This document shows, one piece after another, positions 23,875 through 33,117 of a stretch of DNA of 64,000 nt. The notes below the pieces were generated by a model, which was not told the origin of the DNA, ran no database searches, and saw only the letters and a list, made by a program, of their open reading frames with translations. The position numbers and the translations under genes were made by a program. The stretch is from Ornithinimicrobium cavernae (GTDB lineage: Bacteria; Actinomycetota; Actinomycetes; Actinomycetales; Dermatophilaceae), in the NCBI RefSeq assembly GCF_003121625.1, contig NZ_QDDJ01000007.1, positions 211,197 to 275,196 on the forward strand. Direction: 5' to 3'. The first letter of the stretch is position 1. Each line of letters opens with the position of its first letter.

Positions 23875-25158
23875 TTGACAACCACCCAGCCACTCTCGGC
23901 ACCGACTCTCGCGACGGCGCCGGGCCGGCGGTCCGTATCTCCTACCGTCGACGGACCGGACGAGCGACCGAGGGTCCCGCTGGGCCTGATCACCACCGCG
24001 CTCGTCGTCGGCGGGTTCGCCATCGGCACCACCGAGTTCGTCACGATGGGCCTGCTGCCCCAGATCGCCGGCGGCCTCGGTGTCTCGATCCCGACCGCGG
24101 GCCACACGATCTCCTCGTATGCCGTGGGGGTCGTCGTCGGTGCGCCGCTGGTCGCCGTCCTGGGTGCCCGCCTGCCACGTCGCGGCCTGGCCCTGGTGCT
24201 GATGGCGGTCTTCGCGCTCGGCAACGTCGCGAGCTCGGTCGCCACCAGCTACGAGGCACTCGTGCTCGGCCGCTTCCTGGCCGGCCTGCCGCACGGGGCC
24301 TTCTTCGGCGTCTCCGCCCTCATCGTCGCCGCCTGCGCACCCGCCCACCAGCGCGGGCGCGCGGTCAGTCGCGTGATGCTGGGCATCCCGATCGCCAACA
24401 TGATCGGCGTGCCGGCCGCCACCTGGCTGGGCCAGGAGGTCGGCTGGCGCTCGGCATACTGGCTGGTCGCGGCGCTCGCCGTGGTGACCGTCGCCCTCGT
24501 CGCCCTCTGGGTGCCCAGGACGCCCGGCAACCCGCACGCCAGCGGACGCCGCGAGCTCGCCGCCCTGCGCAACCCCCAGCTGTGGCTGGCGCTGGCCGTC
24601 GGTGCGGTCGGCTTCGGTGGCATGTTCGCCATGTACTCCTACATCGCCCCCACCGTCACCGAGGTCACGGGCCTGGGCGAGTCCGCGATCCCGTGGTTCC
24701 TGCTGGCCTTCGGTGTCGGGGGTGCGGTCGGGAGCCTGGTGGGCGGGTGGCTGGCGGACTGGTCGGTCCTGCGTGGCCTGGTGATCAGCCTGGTCGGTAT
24801 GGGAGCGGTCCTGGCCCTCTTCACCCTGACCTCCCAGTGGGCCTGGCCCGCGCTGCTGACCCTGTTCGCGTCCTCGGTCATGGCCTCGGTGCTCGTCGTG
24901 GTGCTCCAGCTGCGGCTCATGCACGTCGCCGGCGACGCGGAGACGATCGGCGCGGCCAGCAACCACGCCGCCCTCAACATCGCCAACGCCCTCGGCGCCT
25001 GGCTGGGAGGCCTGGTCATCGCCGCCGGCTGGGGCTACCAGGCCGCCAGCTGGGTCGGGGTCGTGCTCTCCCTCGGTGGCCTGCTGTTCCTGGCCGCCTC
25101 CCTCCTGCTGCACCGTGTCGACCGTGCGCGGGACGCGTCTGCGACCATGACCGCATGA
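23875..25158 (+). CDS. MFS transporter, arabinose-efflux/Cmx type
   Basis: About 427 residues if it starts at TTG 23875 (CGGAG 8 bases upstream); the frame is open to a TTG at 23803. Twelve membrane helices. The family opening VGGFAIGTTEFVTMGLLPQIA and GRFLAGLPHGAFFGVSALI with GRAVSRVMLGIPIANMIGVP (motif C region) match DHA1 drug/sugar efflux permeases such as AraJ/Cmx. Substrate unknown. It shares ATGA with the next gene, a thiamine-binding protein, so a thiamine-related transport role is possible. Confidence 0.88.
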   Translation: MTTTQPLSAPTLATAPGRRSVSPTVDGPDERPRVPLGLITTALVVGGFAIGTTEFVTMGLLPQIAGGLGVSIPTAGHTISSYAVGVVVGAPLVAVLGARLPRRGLALVLMAVFALGNVASSVATSYEALVLGRFLAGLPHGAFFGVSALIVAACAPAHQRGRAVSRVMLGIPIANMIGVPAATWLGQEVGWRSAYWLVAALAVVTVALVALWVPRTPGNPHASGRRELAALRNPQLWLALAVGAVGFGGMFAMYSYIAPTVTEVTGLGESAIPWFLLAFGVGGAVGSLVGGWLADWSVLRGLVISLVGMGAVLALFTLTSQWAWPALLTLFASSVMASVLVVVLQLRLMHVAGDAETIGAASNHAALNIANALGAWLGGLVIAAGWGYQAASWVGVVLSLGGLLFLAASLLLHRVDRARDASATMTA

Positions 25159-25460
25159 TCGTTGCCATCAGCATCAGCCCGTCCGGCGGGGACGAGACCG
25201 GGGGCGTCAGCGAGGCGGTCGCCCGCGCCGTCCAGGTGATCCGGGACTCGGGTCTGCCGTGCGAGACCAACGCGATGTTCACCAACATCGAGGGCGAGTG
25301 GGACGAGGTGATGGCCGTCGTGAAGCAGGCGGTCGACGTCGTCGCACAGGAGTCGCCGCGGGTCGGCCTCGTCCTCAAGGCGGACATCCGTGCCGGCTAC
25401 ACCGGCCAGCTGGCCGCCAAGGTGGAGCGGGTCGAGGCGCACCTCGCCGACCGCGGCTGA
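25155..25460 (+). CDS. Thiamine-binding protein, MTH1187/YkoF family
   Basis: 101 residues from ATG 25155, overlapping the MFS stop. MIVAISISPSG...VSEAVARAVQVIRDSGLPCETNAMFTNIEGEWDEVMAVVKQAV is the MTH1187 ferredoxin-like fold, which binds thiamine or hydroxymethylpyrimidine in the cytoplasm. Length is typical. Translational coupling to the MFS transporter suggests the pair handle the same small molecule. Confidence 0.9.
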   Translation: MIVAISISPSGGDETGGVSEAVARAVQVIRDSGLPCETNAMFTNIEGEWDEVMAVVKQAVDVVAQESPRVGLVLKADIRAGYTGQLAAKVERVEAHLADRG

Positions 25461-25577
25461 CGGCCGCGCCCCCGGCCTGGCCCAGCCGTATGCCGAGCCT
25501 CACCCGAGGCCTGTTGCCGCGGGCCTGCCGGGGCTAGTGTCGGGAGGGTCAGAAACCCTCCGTCGCCAGGAGCAGTC

Positions 25578-26009
25578 ATGGCCACGCGTCTCAACCCGTA
25601 TCTCAGCTTCCCGGGCAACGCCAGGGAGGCGCTGGAGTTCTACGCCGGCATCCTCGGTGGCGAGCTCGACGTCAGCACCTTCGGGGAGTTCCCGGGTGCC
25701 GGTCCCGAGCTCGACGACAAGATCATGCACGGCCAGCTCGAGACCGCCGCCGGCCTCACGCTGATGGCCGCCGACATCCCGCCCGGCACCGACCACCAGC
25801 CGGGCAACAACATCACGATCAGCCTCAGCGGCGACGACGTCGAGACGCTGCGTGGCTACTGGGCAGGCCTGTCCGAGGGCGCGACGGTCCAGACCCCGCT
25901 CGAGGTGCAGATGTGGGGCGATGAGTTCGGTCAGCTCACCGACCGCTTCGGCATCAGCTGGCTCGTCAACATCAGCGGCCAGGCCGCAGAGGCTGCGCCG
26001 GACCGCTGA
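25578..26009 (+). CDS. PhnB-like VOC (glyoxalase-fold) protein
   Basis: 143 residues. LNPYLSFPGNAREALEFYAGILGGELDVSTFGEF is the PhnB/DUF3861-type opening; the C-terminus WGDEFGQLTDRFGISWLVNI is also diagnostic. Members are metal-binding βαβββ proteins of unclear role (not phosphonate cleavage). The start ATG is preceded by AGGAG; a 7-base inverted repeat GGAGGGT/ACCCTCC (25543-25561) lies just before the ribosome site and could be an operator. Confidence 0.9.
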   Translation: MATRLNPYLSFPGNAREALEFYAGILGGELDVSTFGEFPGAGPELDDKIMHGQLETAAGLTLMAADIPPGTDHQPGNNITISLSGDDVETLRGYWAGLSEGATVQTPLEVQMWGDEFGQLTDRFGISWLVNISGQAAEAAPDR

Positions 26010-26041
26010 CGGGCCATGCGTCCGCCCGTTACGGTGGACGC

Positions 26042-27346
26042 ATGGGGTCGATCCTGCTGGCATCCTGCCCCTTCCGTGGGCACGTCACGCCCACGCTGCG
26101 ACTGGCGGCCGGGCTGGCGGACGCCGGCCACCGCGTGCGTGTCGTCACCGGCCACCGCTACGCCGAGCAGGTGACACGCGCGGGAGCCGAGCTGGTCCAG
26201 CTGCCGGCAGCGGCCGACCTGGACGAGGACCGGCTCCTCGAGACCTTCCCGGAGCGCGCCGACCTGACCGGCCCCGCGGCAGCGCGCTTCGACATGACCC
26301 GCATCTTCCTCGAGCCGGTGCCGGCCCAGCTGGCAGCCGTCGACGGCGCGCTCGCCGAGGAGGCGGCCGACGTGGTCGTTGCCGAGCCCCTGTTCCTCGC
26401 GGCCCTCGCCCTCGTCGGGCGCCGCACCGCCCCACCGGTCCTCACGCTCGGCACCATGCCGCCGCTGGGACGGCAGACGGCGATGCCACCGCTGGGGCCA
26501 CCGTGGCGCGGGCTCGGCCCGCTCGCGCCGAGAGCCCACGCGACCGCGCACGGGGTGCTGCAGCGCCTCCTGTTCGGGCCCGTCCAGCGGGAGGCGGAGC
26601 GACTGTTCGCCACCCTCGGGGAGCCGGCACCGACGACCTTCTTCCTGGACTGGCCGCGCGCCGGAGCCGGGATCCTCCAGCTCTCGGTGCCCGCCTTCGA
26701 GCCCGTCGCGGGGCTCCCGGTGCCCGTCCACCACGTCGGCGCCCTCGCCGGCCCGCCCGGCCGCCCGGACGGTGAACCACCGTCGTGGTGGCCGCGGGTG
26801 CAGCAGGCCGCGGCCGAGGGGGTGCCGGTCGTGCACGCCACGCAGGGCACCGCGGCCAACACGGACCTCGGGCAGCTGGTGGCGCCGACGATCCGCGCGC
26901 TGGCGGGCCGGCCGGTGCTCGTCGTCGCAACGACCGGCGGCCGGGATCCCGGAGACCTCTCGCAGTCCCTCCCCGCCAACGCGGTCCTGGAGCGCTGGGT
27001 CGACTACTCCTGGCTCCTGCCGAGCACTGCCGTCATGGTCACCAACGGGGGGTACGGCGGGGTCCACGAGGCGCTCCGCCACGGCGTGCCGCTGGTCCTG
27101 GCCGGTGCGCAGCAGGACAAGGCGGCCATCGCGACCCGGGTGCGGCGCAGTGGTGCCGGCCTCGCCGTGACCACGCTGAGCCCGAGCGAGCCCGACCTCG
27201 ACCGGCTCGTGGGGACGGTCCTCCACGACGGCGGCTACCGGGCCGCCGCGCAGCGCCTGGCCGCGGACCTGGCGGCCGCACCAGGCCTCCCCGGGGCGGT
27301 GGCCGTCGTCGAGAGCCACCTGCAGGGCCGGGCGGCGCGGGCCTGA
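26042..27346 (+). CDS. GT1-family (MGT/UGT-like) glycosyltransferase
   Basis: 434 residues. N-terminal GSILLASCPFRGHVTPTLRLAAGLADAGHRVRVVTG and the C-terminal nucleotide-sugar signature (WVDYSWLLPSTAVMVTNGGYGGVHEALRHGVPLVLAGAQQDK) with the conserved HxA/TQGT region (VHATQGTAANTDLG) identify a GT-B enzyme like macrolide or rhamnosyl transferases. It glycosylates a small hydrophobic acceptor. No natural-product cluster surrounds it, so a detoxification role is possible. Confidence 0.9.
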   Translation: MGSILLASCPFRGHVTPTLRLAAGLADAGHRVRVVTGHRYAEQVTRAGAELVQLPAAADLDEDRLLETFPERADLTGPAAARFDMTRIFLEPVPAQLAAVDGALAEEAADVVVAEPLFLAALALVGRRTAPPVLTLGTMPPLGRQTAMPPLGPPWRGLGPLAPRAHATAHGVLQRLLFGPVQREAERLFATLGEPAPTTFFLDWPRAGAGILQLSVPAFEPVAGLPVPVHHVGALAGPPGRPDGEPPSWWPRVQQAAAEGVPVVHATQGTAANTDLGQLVAPTIRALAGRPVLVVATTGGRDPGDLSQSLPANAVLERWVDYSWLLPSTAVMVTNGGYGGVHEALRHGVPLVLAGAQQDKAAIATRVRRSGAGLAVTTLSPSEPDLDRLVGTVLHDGGYRAAAQRLAADLAAAPGLPGAVAVVESHLQGRAARA

Positions 27347-27445
27347 CCCGGCCCCTCGGCATACGGCCGGCAAAGTCTGTGGCTCGCCGACACAACCTGG
27401 ACGGCCCCCGCCCCCGTTAGACCACTATGGACCCATCGGGGGGCG

Positions 27446-27852
27446 GTGAGCGGGCTGCAGGTCGATGACGACTTCCTGGACTTCGTCCGCGCCAGGCAGG
27501 ATCCGCTGCTGCGAGCCGCGGTGCTGGTATGCGGGAACCACCACCTGGCGCAGGACCTGTTGCAGGACGCGCTGGCCAAGCTGGCGAGCCGGTGGGACCT
27601 GTCGGCGAGAGCGTCACCGGGGAGATCCAGGAGTGGTCAGGTCGCTGGCACAGGACCGGCGCACAGATCTCCCTCGCGGTGACCGACGGCACCCGGTGCT
27701 TAGTCACCAAGCCCGGGGGAGAGTTGGGAGTCGACCTCCAGACCGGTGTCTGTGCAGACCTGGAGCACGACCTCGCTAGATCCTCGATTGTGCGTGTGAT
27801 CCTCACCCCAGACGACGAGGTCCTCGTTGTCCACGTCCTGTCGGGCTTCTGA
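27446..27852 (+). pseudogene. Broken SigE-type sigma factor joined to the tail of another gene
   Basis: From GTG 27446 the first 51 residues (DDFLDFVRARQDPLLRAAVL...LLQDALAKLASRWD) are the region-2 start of an actinobacterial SigE-family ECF sigma factor. After RWD (about 27600) similarity stops; the frame runs on nonsensically to a TGA near 27680. In another frame, from about 27600 to TGA 27852, a different C-terminal piece appears (GEIQEWSGRWHRTGAQISLA...VLVVHVLSGF). The arrangement is best explained by a deletion that fused the sigma N-terminus to the end of a downstream gene. Neither part can make a working sigma factor, which lacks region 4. Confidence 0.7.
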
Positions 27853-27933
27853 GAGACACCCTCGCCGTCAGTGTCCGTCTGCCCTGCGTCGGCGCTAGGT
27901 TGGGAGCCAGGAGCGCCATGGGCGGAGGGATCG

Positions 27934-30699
27934 ATGCAGGTGCCGCAGCCCCCGGAGTCCGGGCCTGACGGACTCGTGACGGTCGCCCGCGCCGAGTGGC
28001 CCTTTGTCGGGCGTGGCGAGGAGTTCGACCTCATCACCGCTGCGATCGGCACAGACGCTCAGGGCGGGTCCGGCCGGGGCGAGCCACCGGGGAGCGGGTC
28101 CGGGGGCGCGGTGATCTTCGCGCCCGCCGGCGTGGGCAAGACGAGGCTGCTGACGGAGGTGCGTCGCTGGGCGGAGCACCGTGGCGTGCGGACCGCGTTG
28201 GTGATCGCGACCGAGGCTGGCTCACGCACGCCGTACGGCGCGGTGCTACACCTGCTCCCTGCGGGCACGGCGGACCCGGCGGACCGAGTGACCTGGCACG
28301 CCGCCTTCGCCGCGGCGCTCCGGTCGGCGGACTGCCGCACGCTGTTGCTCGTGGACGACGCCCAGCACCTCGACCACGGCAGCGCCGCCCTGGTGCTCCA
28401 GCTCGCCATGGAGGGCGCGGTCACGCCCGTCGTCGCAGTGCGCCGGGGAGCGTCGGTCCCGGACCCGATCACCGCGCTGTGGAAGGACGGCCTCGCGCTG
28501 CGGGTGGACCTGCAACCCTTCTCCGCCACCGAGATGCGCGCCCTCATCAGCCGGGCCCTCGGCGGGTCCGTGAGCGATCGCACCCTGTCCCGACTTGCCG
28601 CCGTGAGCGACGGCAACGTGCTCTACGCCCGTGAGCTGGTGGCCGGCGCCCTCGAGGCAGGATCCCTGCGCCGGCGGGAGGACGTCTGGACCTGGGACGA
28701 GCAGGTGGTTCTCGCACCCCGACTCGTCGACGCGGTGGGATGGCGGCTGGCGGCGCTGTCCGATGAGGGGCGCCAGGCACTGGCGCTCGTCGCCATCGGG
28801 GAGCCGCTGCCCCTGGCGGTCGCGGAGCGGCTCATCGACGCCGAGGTGCTGTCGGCGCTGGAGGAGTCGGTGCTGGTCTGCACTGACGGCAGGGGTGAGC
28901 TCACGTCCCTCCGGTTGTGTCACCCGCTGTACGGCGAGGTCGTCCTCGGCCAGCTGGGGCACCTGACGCGTCGCCGTCTCGTCGCCGCACTGGCAGACGC
29001 GCTCGAGGCCGACCCCTTGCACCGGGACGAGGCCGTCGTGCGGGTTGCCAGCTGGAGGCTCGAGATCGGTGGGGAGCTGCCACCGGAGACGCTGCTGCGG
29101 GCCGCTGAGCGAGCGAACCAGACCTTCGACCACGAGCTCGCGGAACGGCTGGCCCGGGCCGGCATCGTGGCCGACCGCGCCGGGAGCGAGCTCCGGTGCT
29201 CGCTGGTCGTCGAGCTGGCCAGGGCCCTGGTCTGGCGCAACCACTTCGAGGAGGCCTCGGCGCTGCTGCTCGAGATCGAGGACGAGGTGGTCGCGTCCGA
29301 TGACGAGCCCCTCCAGGACACCTACCTCGACATGCGCTTCTGGGCCTGTTATGTGGGGCTCGGTCAGGCGGACGAGACGCGCCGCCTGCTCGACCGGTTT
29401 ACCGCGACGTCCGGCGGGAGCGATCCGGGGACGCGGGGAGGTGAGGGGGAAGGGAAACCCGGCCTCGCGGCATACCGGGCCAACATCCTCCTGGGGGAGG
29501 GGCTGGCTCGCGAGGCCGTCGCCCTCGCCGAGCCGTTGCTCGACTCCACGGAGGTGCCCGAGCTGCAACGGCTCCTCGCGCTCGAGACGAGCGGCGAGGC
29601 GCTGGGCTACCTGGGGCTGTACACGCGGGCCGCGCTGGTGTGGGACCGGATGCGCTCGCTCGCACAGACGGGCCACGGGAGGGCAGCCACGGCTGCCACC
29701 GAAGCGGATATGCAGGAGCTGTGGTGCGCCCAGCTCGATGGACGGTTCGGCGAGATCCTCCCGGTGGTCTCGGCTCTCCACTCACAGTTCGAGAGCAGTC
29801 AGGACGTGGCGACCAGGGGACTCGCGTCCCTCGCGCTCGGCCGCATCTTCCTGATGGCCGGCCGACCGAGCCGTGCCCAGGCCGTGCTGCTCGACGCGGT
29901 GGCCGACTTCCGCACGGTCGACCTCGGGGGGACGCTGGCGTGGGCGCTGTCCCTGTTGAGCCAGGCCGCGGTGCTGACCGGCCGGCCGGAGGACGCACGC
30001 CGGTGGCGGGACGAGGCGCGCGAGCACCATGCCCGCGGGGGCTCCGCGCGGCAGGCCGCCGACCTGACCGCTGCCGACGTCTGGATCGCGGTGGCCGAGG
30101 GTGACGGCACCGCCGCCTCTGCCCTGGCCCTGGAGGGTGCCGCAGCCTATCCCCAGTTCGAGCTGCCCCGAGCACGGCTGCTCCACCTCGCCGTCCGGGT
30201 CGGCGAGCGCGGAGCCGCGGTGGTCACCGACCTCCGGGACATCGCGGACCGGGTCGAGTTCGAGTACCCGACGCTGTTGGCTGACCACGCGGAGGCACTG
30301 CGGGCCGGGGACGGCACAGCCCTCGAGGAGGTCGCCCACCGGTTCGGGGACCGCGGCCTCCCGCTGCTGGCTGCCGAAGCGGCCAGCCAGGCCGCCCGCG
30401 CCCACAGGGCGGCAGGCTCCACCGACGGGACCCGGCGGGCCTCTGCGCTGCTGGCGAGGCTCACGGCGCGGTTCGAACGGATCACCACGCCAGCCTTGCG
30501 GGAGCCGGAGCTGGTCGCCGACCTCAGCCGGCGCGAGCTCGACGTCGCCCGGCTGGCGGCCCTCGGGCTGAGCAACGCGCAGATCGCCGAGCGCCTGGTC
30601 GTCTCGGTCCGGACGGTGGAGTCCCACCTGTACCAGGCCTACGCCAAGCTCGGGGTCGAACGGCGCACCGACCTGGGGCGCCTGCTGCCACCCCAGTAG
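27934..30699 (+). CDS. Large LuxR-type ATPase regulator (LAL family)
   Basis: 921 residues from ATG 27934 with GGAGGG seven bases upstream. An N-terminal AAA/NTPase domain has Walker A APAGVGKT (about 63-70) and Walker B LLLVDDAQHLD near 137; a long TPR-like helical middle (about 370-840) follows; the C-terminal LuxR helix-turn-helix (about 862-915) reads LSRRELDVARLAALGLSNAQ. This is the MalT/LAL architecture of ATP-dependent activators that often control sugar or secondary-metabolite genes. Its target is unknown; the GH13 gene downstream is a candidate. Confidence 0.92.
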   Translation: MQVPQPPESGPDGLVTVARAEWPFVGRGEEFDLITAAIGTDAQGGSGRGEPPGSGSGGAVIFAPAGVGKTRLLTEVRRWAEHRGVRTALVIATEAGSRTPYGAVLHLLPAGTADPADRVTWHAAFAAALRSADCRTLLLVDDAQHLDHGSAALVLQLAMEGAVTPVVAVRRGASVPDPITALWKDGLALRVDLQPFSATEMRALISRALGGSVSDRTLSRLAAVSDGNVLYARELVAGALEAGSLRRREDVWTWDEQVVLAPRLVDAVGWRLAALSDEGRQALALVAIGEPLPLAVAERLIDAEVLSALEESVLVCTDGRGELTSLRLCHPLYGEVVLGQLGHLTRRRLVAALADALEADPLHRDEAVVRVASWRLEIGGELPPETLLRAAERANQTFDHELAERLARAGIVADRAGSELRCSLVVELARALVWRNHFEEASALLLEIEDEVVASDDEPLQDTYLDMRFWACYVGLGQADETRRLLDRFTATSGGSDPGTRGGEGEGKPGLAAYRANILLGEGLAREAVALAEPLLDSTEVPELQRLLALETSGEALGYLGLYTRAALVWDRMRSLAQTGHGRAATAATEADMQELWCAQLDGRFGEILPVVSALHSQFESSQDVATRGLASLALGRIFLMAGRPSRAQAVLLDAVADFRTVDLGGTLAWALSLLSQAAVLTGRPEDARRWRDEAREHHARGGSARQAADLTAADVWIAVAEGDGTAASALALEGAAAYPQFELPRARLLHLAVRVGERGAAVVTDLRDIADRVEFEYPTLLADHAEALRAGDGTALEEVAHRFGDRGLPLLAAEAASQAARAHRAAGSTDGTRRASALLARLTARFERITTPALREPELVADLSRRELDVARLAALGLSNAQIAERLVVSVRTVESHLYQAYAKLGVERRTDLGRLLPPQ

Positions 30700-30744
30700 C
30701 CGACTACTGAGAGGGCGACCTCGTGTCGGCCGTAGCCTCTCGGC

Positions 30745-30987
30745 ATGAGCGGGCTCTCCTGTGAGCACCAGCTGGACCAGCTGCCGACCGCGATGGCCGT
30801 GGCGCTGAGGCTGCATGCCGCCGGGCACGGCGACGCGGTGGTCGGGACCGCGCTCGGCGTGCCGGTCGAGGGGGTCCCGACCCTGTTGCAGCTGGCCCGT
30901 GCGAAGTTCCACAACCTCCCGAACCCGGGTGCCCGGTCCGAGAACCAGTGGTCCACCACTGAGGGAGTCGACGGCCCGGGCTCCTAG
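30745..30987 (+). CDS. Small hypothetical helical protein
   Basis: 80 residues from ATG 30745, 45 bases after the LuxR gene. The core LPTAMAVALRLHAAGHGDAV followed by VGTALGVPVEGVPTLLQLARAKF reads like a helix-turn-helix pair (a sigma-region-4-like 'ALGVPVEGVPTLL' turn), seen in small actinobacterial hypotheticals. The tail is polar and Gly-rich. Codon use agrees with neighbours. It might modulate the LuxR protein; function unknown. Confidence 0.65.
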   Translation: MSGLSCEHQLDQLPTAMAVALRLHAAGHGDAVVGTALGVPVEGVPTLLQLARAKFHNLPNPGARSENQWSTTEGVDGPGS

Positions 30988-31025
30988 GTTCAGCAGCGGA
31001 AGCCCTTCCGCAGGCAGCGTCCCCC

Positions 31026-31090
31026 GGACGTCGTGAGACGTCCCACCGGCCCCCCCTGACCCGCTCCCCGACACCTTCCCGGGGGGAGCG
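31026..31090. terminator. Two hairpins after the small hypothetical gene
   Basis: GGACGTC-GTGA-GACGTCC (31026-31043) is a perfect 7-base stem. CGCTCCCCG (31062-31070) then pairs with CGGGGGGAGCG (31080-31090), apart from two extra G. They lie 40-100 bases past the small hypothetical gene and likely end its transcript. Confidence 0.5.
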
Positions 31091-31124
31091 GACTCGCCTG
31101 GTGCGGGGCACACCGAGGCGGGAC

Positions 31125-31159
31125 TGCCGCTCCCCGGGCCCCATGGCCGGGGAGCGGCA
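31125..31159. terminator. Perfect 12-base-stem hairpin before the GH13 gene
   Basis: TGCCGCTCCCCG (31125-31136) pairs with CGGGGAGCGGCA (31148-31159) around an 11-base loop. It lies 53 bases before the GH13 ATG, so it could be a terminator for the upstream unit or a structure in the GH13 leader. Its stem core GCTCCCCG repeats that of the preceding hairpin. The rest of 30988-31211 holds no gene I can see. Confidence 0.5.
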
Positions 31160-31211
31160 ACCGGCCGTCTCACGACCTGCCGTCGAGGGCCCCGCCCGTT
31201 AGGTTGGGGGA

Positions 31212-33026
31212 ATGCCTGAGAGCTCACCGTCCCCCTACCCCGGCATGGGCGCGACCCTGCACGACGACGGCGCCACGTTCCGTGTCTGGGCACCGAACGC
31301 CACGGCCGTGGCCGTCACCGGCAGCCACGACGGCTGGAACGTCCCGGCCGCCCTGCGTCCCGACGGCGACGGCTCGGTCGGCACCTGGTCGGTGCACGTG
31401 CCCGGGGTGGGTGCCGGCACGGAGTACCAGTTCCGGCTCACCACCGGCGGCGGTGAGGAGGTCTGGCGGGCCGATCCCTACGCACGGGAGATGACCAACT
31501 CGGTGGGCAACTCCGTGGTCCACGACCCGAGCGCGTTCGACTGGGGGCAGGACGACTTCCAGATGCCGCACTGGGACGACGTCGTGATCTACGAGATGCA
31601 CGTGGGGACCTTCGCGGCGGACCAGGAGCACCGGGGCGACTTCGACCGGGCCGCCCAGCGGCTGCCCTACCTGCGGGAGCTGGGGATCTCCGTGGTCCAG
31701 GTGATGCCGCCCTTTGAGTATGCAGGTGACATCAGTTGGGGTTACAACCCCGCCCACATGTTCGCGGTCGAGTCCTCCTACGGAGGACCGGATGCGTTCA
31801 AGCGGTTCATCAAGGCGGCCCACGAGCACGGCATCGCGGTGATCGTCGACGTCGTCCACAACCACATCGGCCCCTCGGACCTGGACCTGTGGCGGTTCGA
31901 CGGGTGGCACGAGAACGACGGCGGCGGCATCTACTTCTACAACGACTGGCGCGCCGAGACCCCGTGGGGTGCCACCCGACCGGACTTCGGCCGCCCCGCC
32001 GTCCGGCAGTTCCTGTCCGACAGCGCCAAGCTGTGGTTGCAGGAGTTCCACTGCGACGGGCTCCGCTTCGACGCCACGGCCTACATCCGGTCGGTGCACG
32101 GCACGGTCCACGACGCCGGCTCGATGCTGCCGGACGCGACGGAGTACCTCCAGGCGCTGACCGCCTCGCTCTCGGCCGACCAGCCCTGGAAGCTGCTCAT
32201 CGCCGAGGACCTGCAGAACGACCCGACCGTGACGATGCCGGTCGACCAGGGTGGACTCGGGTTCCACGCACAGTGGGACGCCGGTTTCGTGCACGTCATC
32301 CGCCGCGCGCTCACTCAGCTGGACGATGCGGCGAGGGACGTGGGCGAGGTGGCCCACGGCATACTCGGGACGGGGCGTGGTGCCGCTGGGTCCCGGGTCA
32401 TCTACACCGAGTCGCACGACGAGGTGGCCAACGGCAAGACCCGGGTCCCGGAGGCGATCTCCCCCGGCGCCGCCGACAGTCTGGCAGCCAAGAAGCGCGC
32501 CACCCTCGGGTCGGCGGCCGTCTTCTTCTCTCCCGGTATGCCGATGTTCTTCCAGGGCCAGGAGATGCTGGCCGACCGCTACTTCGACGACTCGGTCCCG
32601 CTGGACTGGCACGACCTGCAGGACCACTTCGGCATCGTGGCCATGCACCGGCACATGATCGCCCTCCGGCGCAACCGCGAGGGCACTACCGCCGGGCTGC
32701 GCGGCCCGAACGCCAACGTCATCCGGGCCGATCAGGAGCGCGGCGTGATCGTGCTGCACCGGTGGGGTCAGGGCGGCCCGCACGACGACACGCTCGTGGT
32801 GCTCAACTTCTCCTCCTCCCCGGTCGTCGACTACCGGGTCGGGATGCCACGGCCCGGGCGCTGGGCGGTCCGGTTCAACGGCGACTCCACGCTCTACGAC
32901 CCGGAGTTCGGGGACCACCCGGTCTTCGACGTGGACACCGTCCCGCACCCAGCTGACGACTGTGCCCAGAGCGCGACCCTGGCGGTCGGGGCCTACTCCG
33001 CCGTGGTGCTCTCCCTGGAGGGCTGA
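31212..33026 (+). CDS. GH13 α-glucan enzyme, branching-enzyme-like
   Basis: 604 residues. An N-terminal E-set/CBM48 domain (about 12-110, FRVWAPNATAVAVTGSHDGW) precedes the GH13 barrel. Conserved regions: DVVHNHIG (213-220), nucleophile Asp287 (GLRFDATAYI), acid/base Glu332 (LLIAEDLQ) and His402-Asp403 (YTESHDEV). The order and ESHDE motif are closest to 1,4-α-glucan branching enzymes, but it is shorter than typical GlgB, so a debranching or trehalohydrolase activity cannot be excluded. It is likely cytoplasmic; no signal peptide. Confidence 0.88.
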   Translation: MPESSPSPYPGMGATLHDDGATFRVWAPNATAVAVTGSHDGWNVPAALRPDGDGSVGTWSVHVPGVGAGTEYQFRLTTGGGEEVWRADPYAREMTNSVGNSVVHDPSAFDWGQDDFQMPHWDDVVIYEMHVGTFAADQEHRGDFDRAAQRLPYLRELGISVVQVMPPFEYAGDISWGYNPAHMFAVESSYGGPDAFKRFIKAAHEHGIAVIVDVVHNHIGPSDLDLWRFDGWHENDGGGIYFYNDWRAETPWGATRPDFGRPAVRQFLSDSAKLWLQEFHCDGLRFDATAYIRSVHGTVHDAGSMLPDATEYLQALTASLSADQPWKLLIAEDLQNDPTVTMPVDQGGLGFHAQWDAGFVHVIRRALTQLDDAARDVGEVAHGILGTGRGAAGSRVIYTESHDEVANGKTRVPEAISPGAADSLAAKKRATLGSAAVFFSPGMPMFFQGQEMLADRYFDDSVPLDWHDLQDHFGIVAMHRHMIALRRNREGTTAGLRGPNANVIRADQERGVIVLHRWGQGGPHDDTLVVLNFSSSPVVDYRVGMPRPGRWAVRFNGDSTLYDPEFGDHPVFDVDTVPHPADDCAQSATLAVGAYSAVVLSLEG

Positions 33027-33117
33027 GCCCGCCCGCGATCGGAGGAGCCACTGGCTGGGGTCGATCCGGATCGCGACATGAAAGCCGGGCGAAAGGGCGC
33101 CCTGGTGACCTGTTCGC

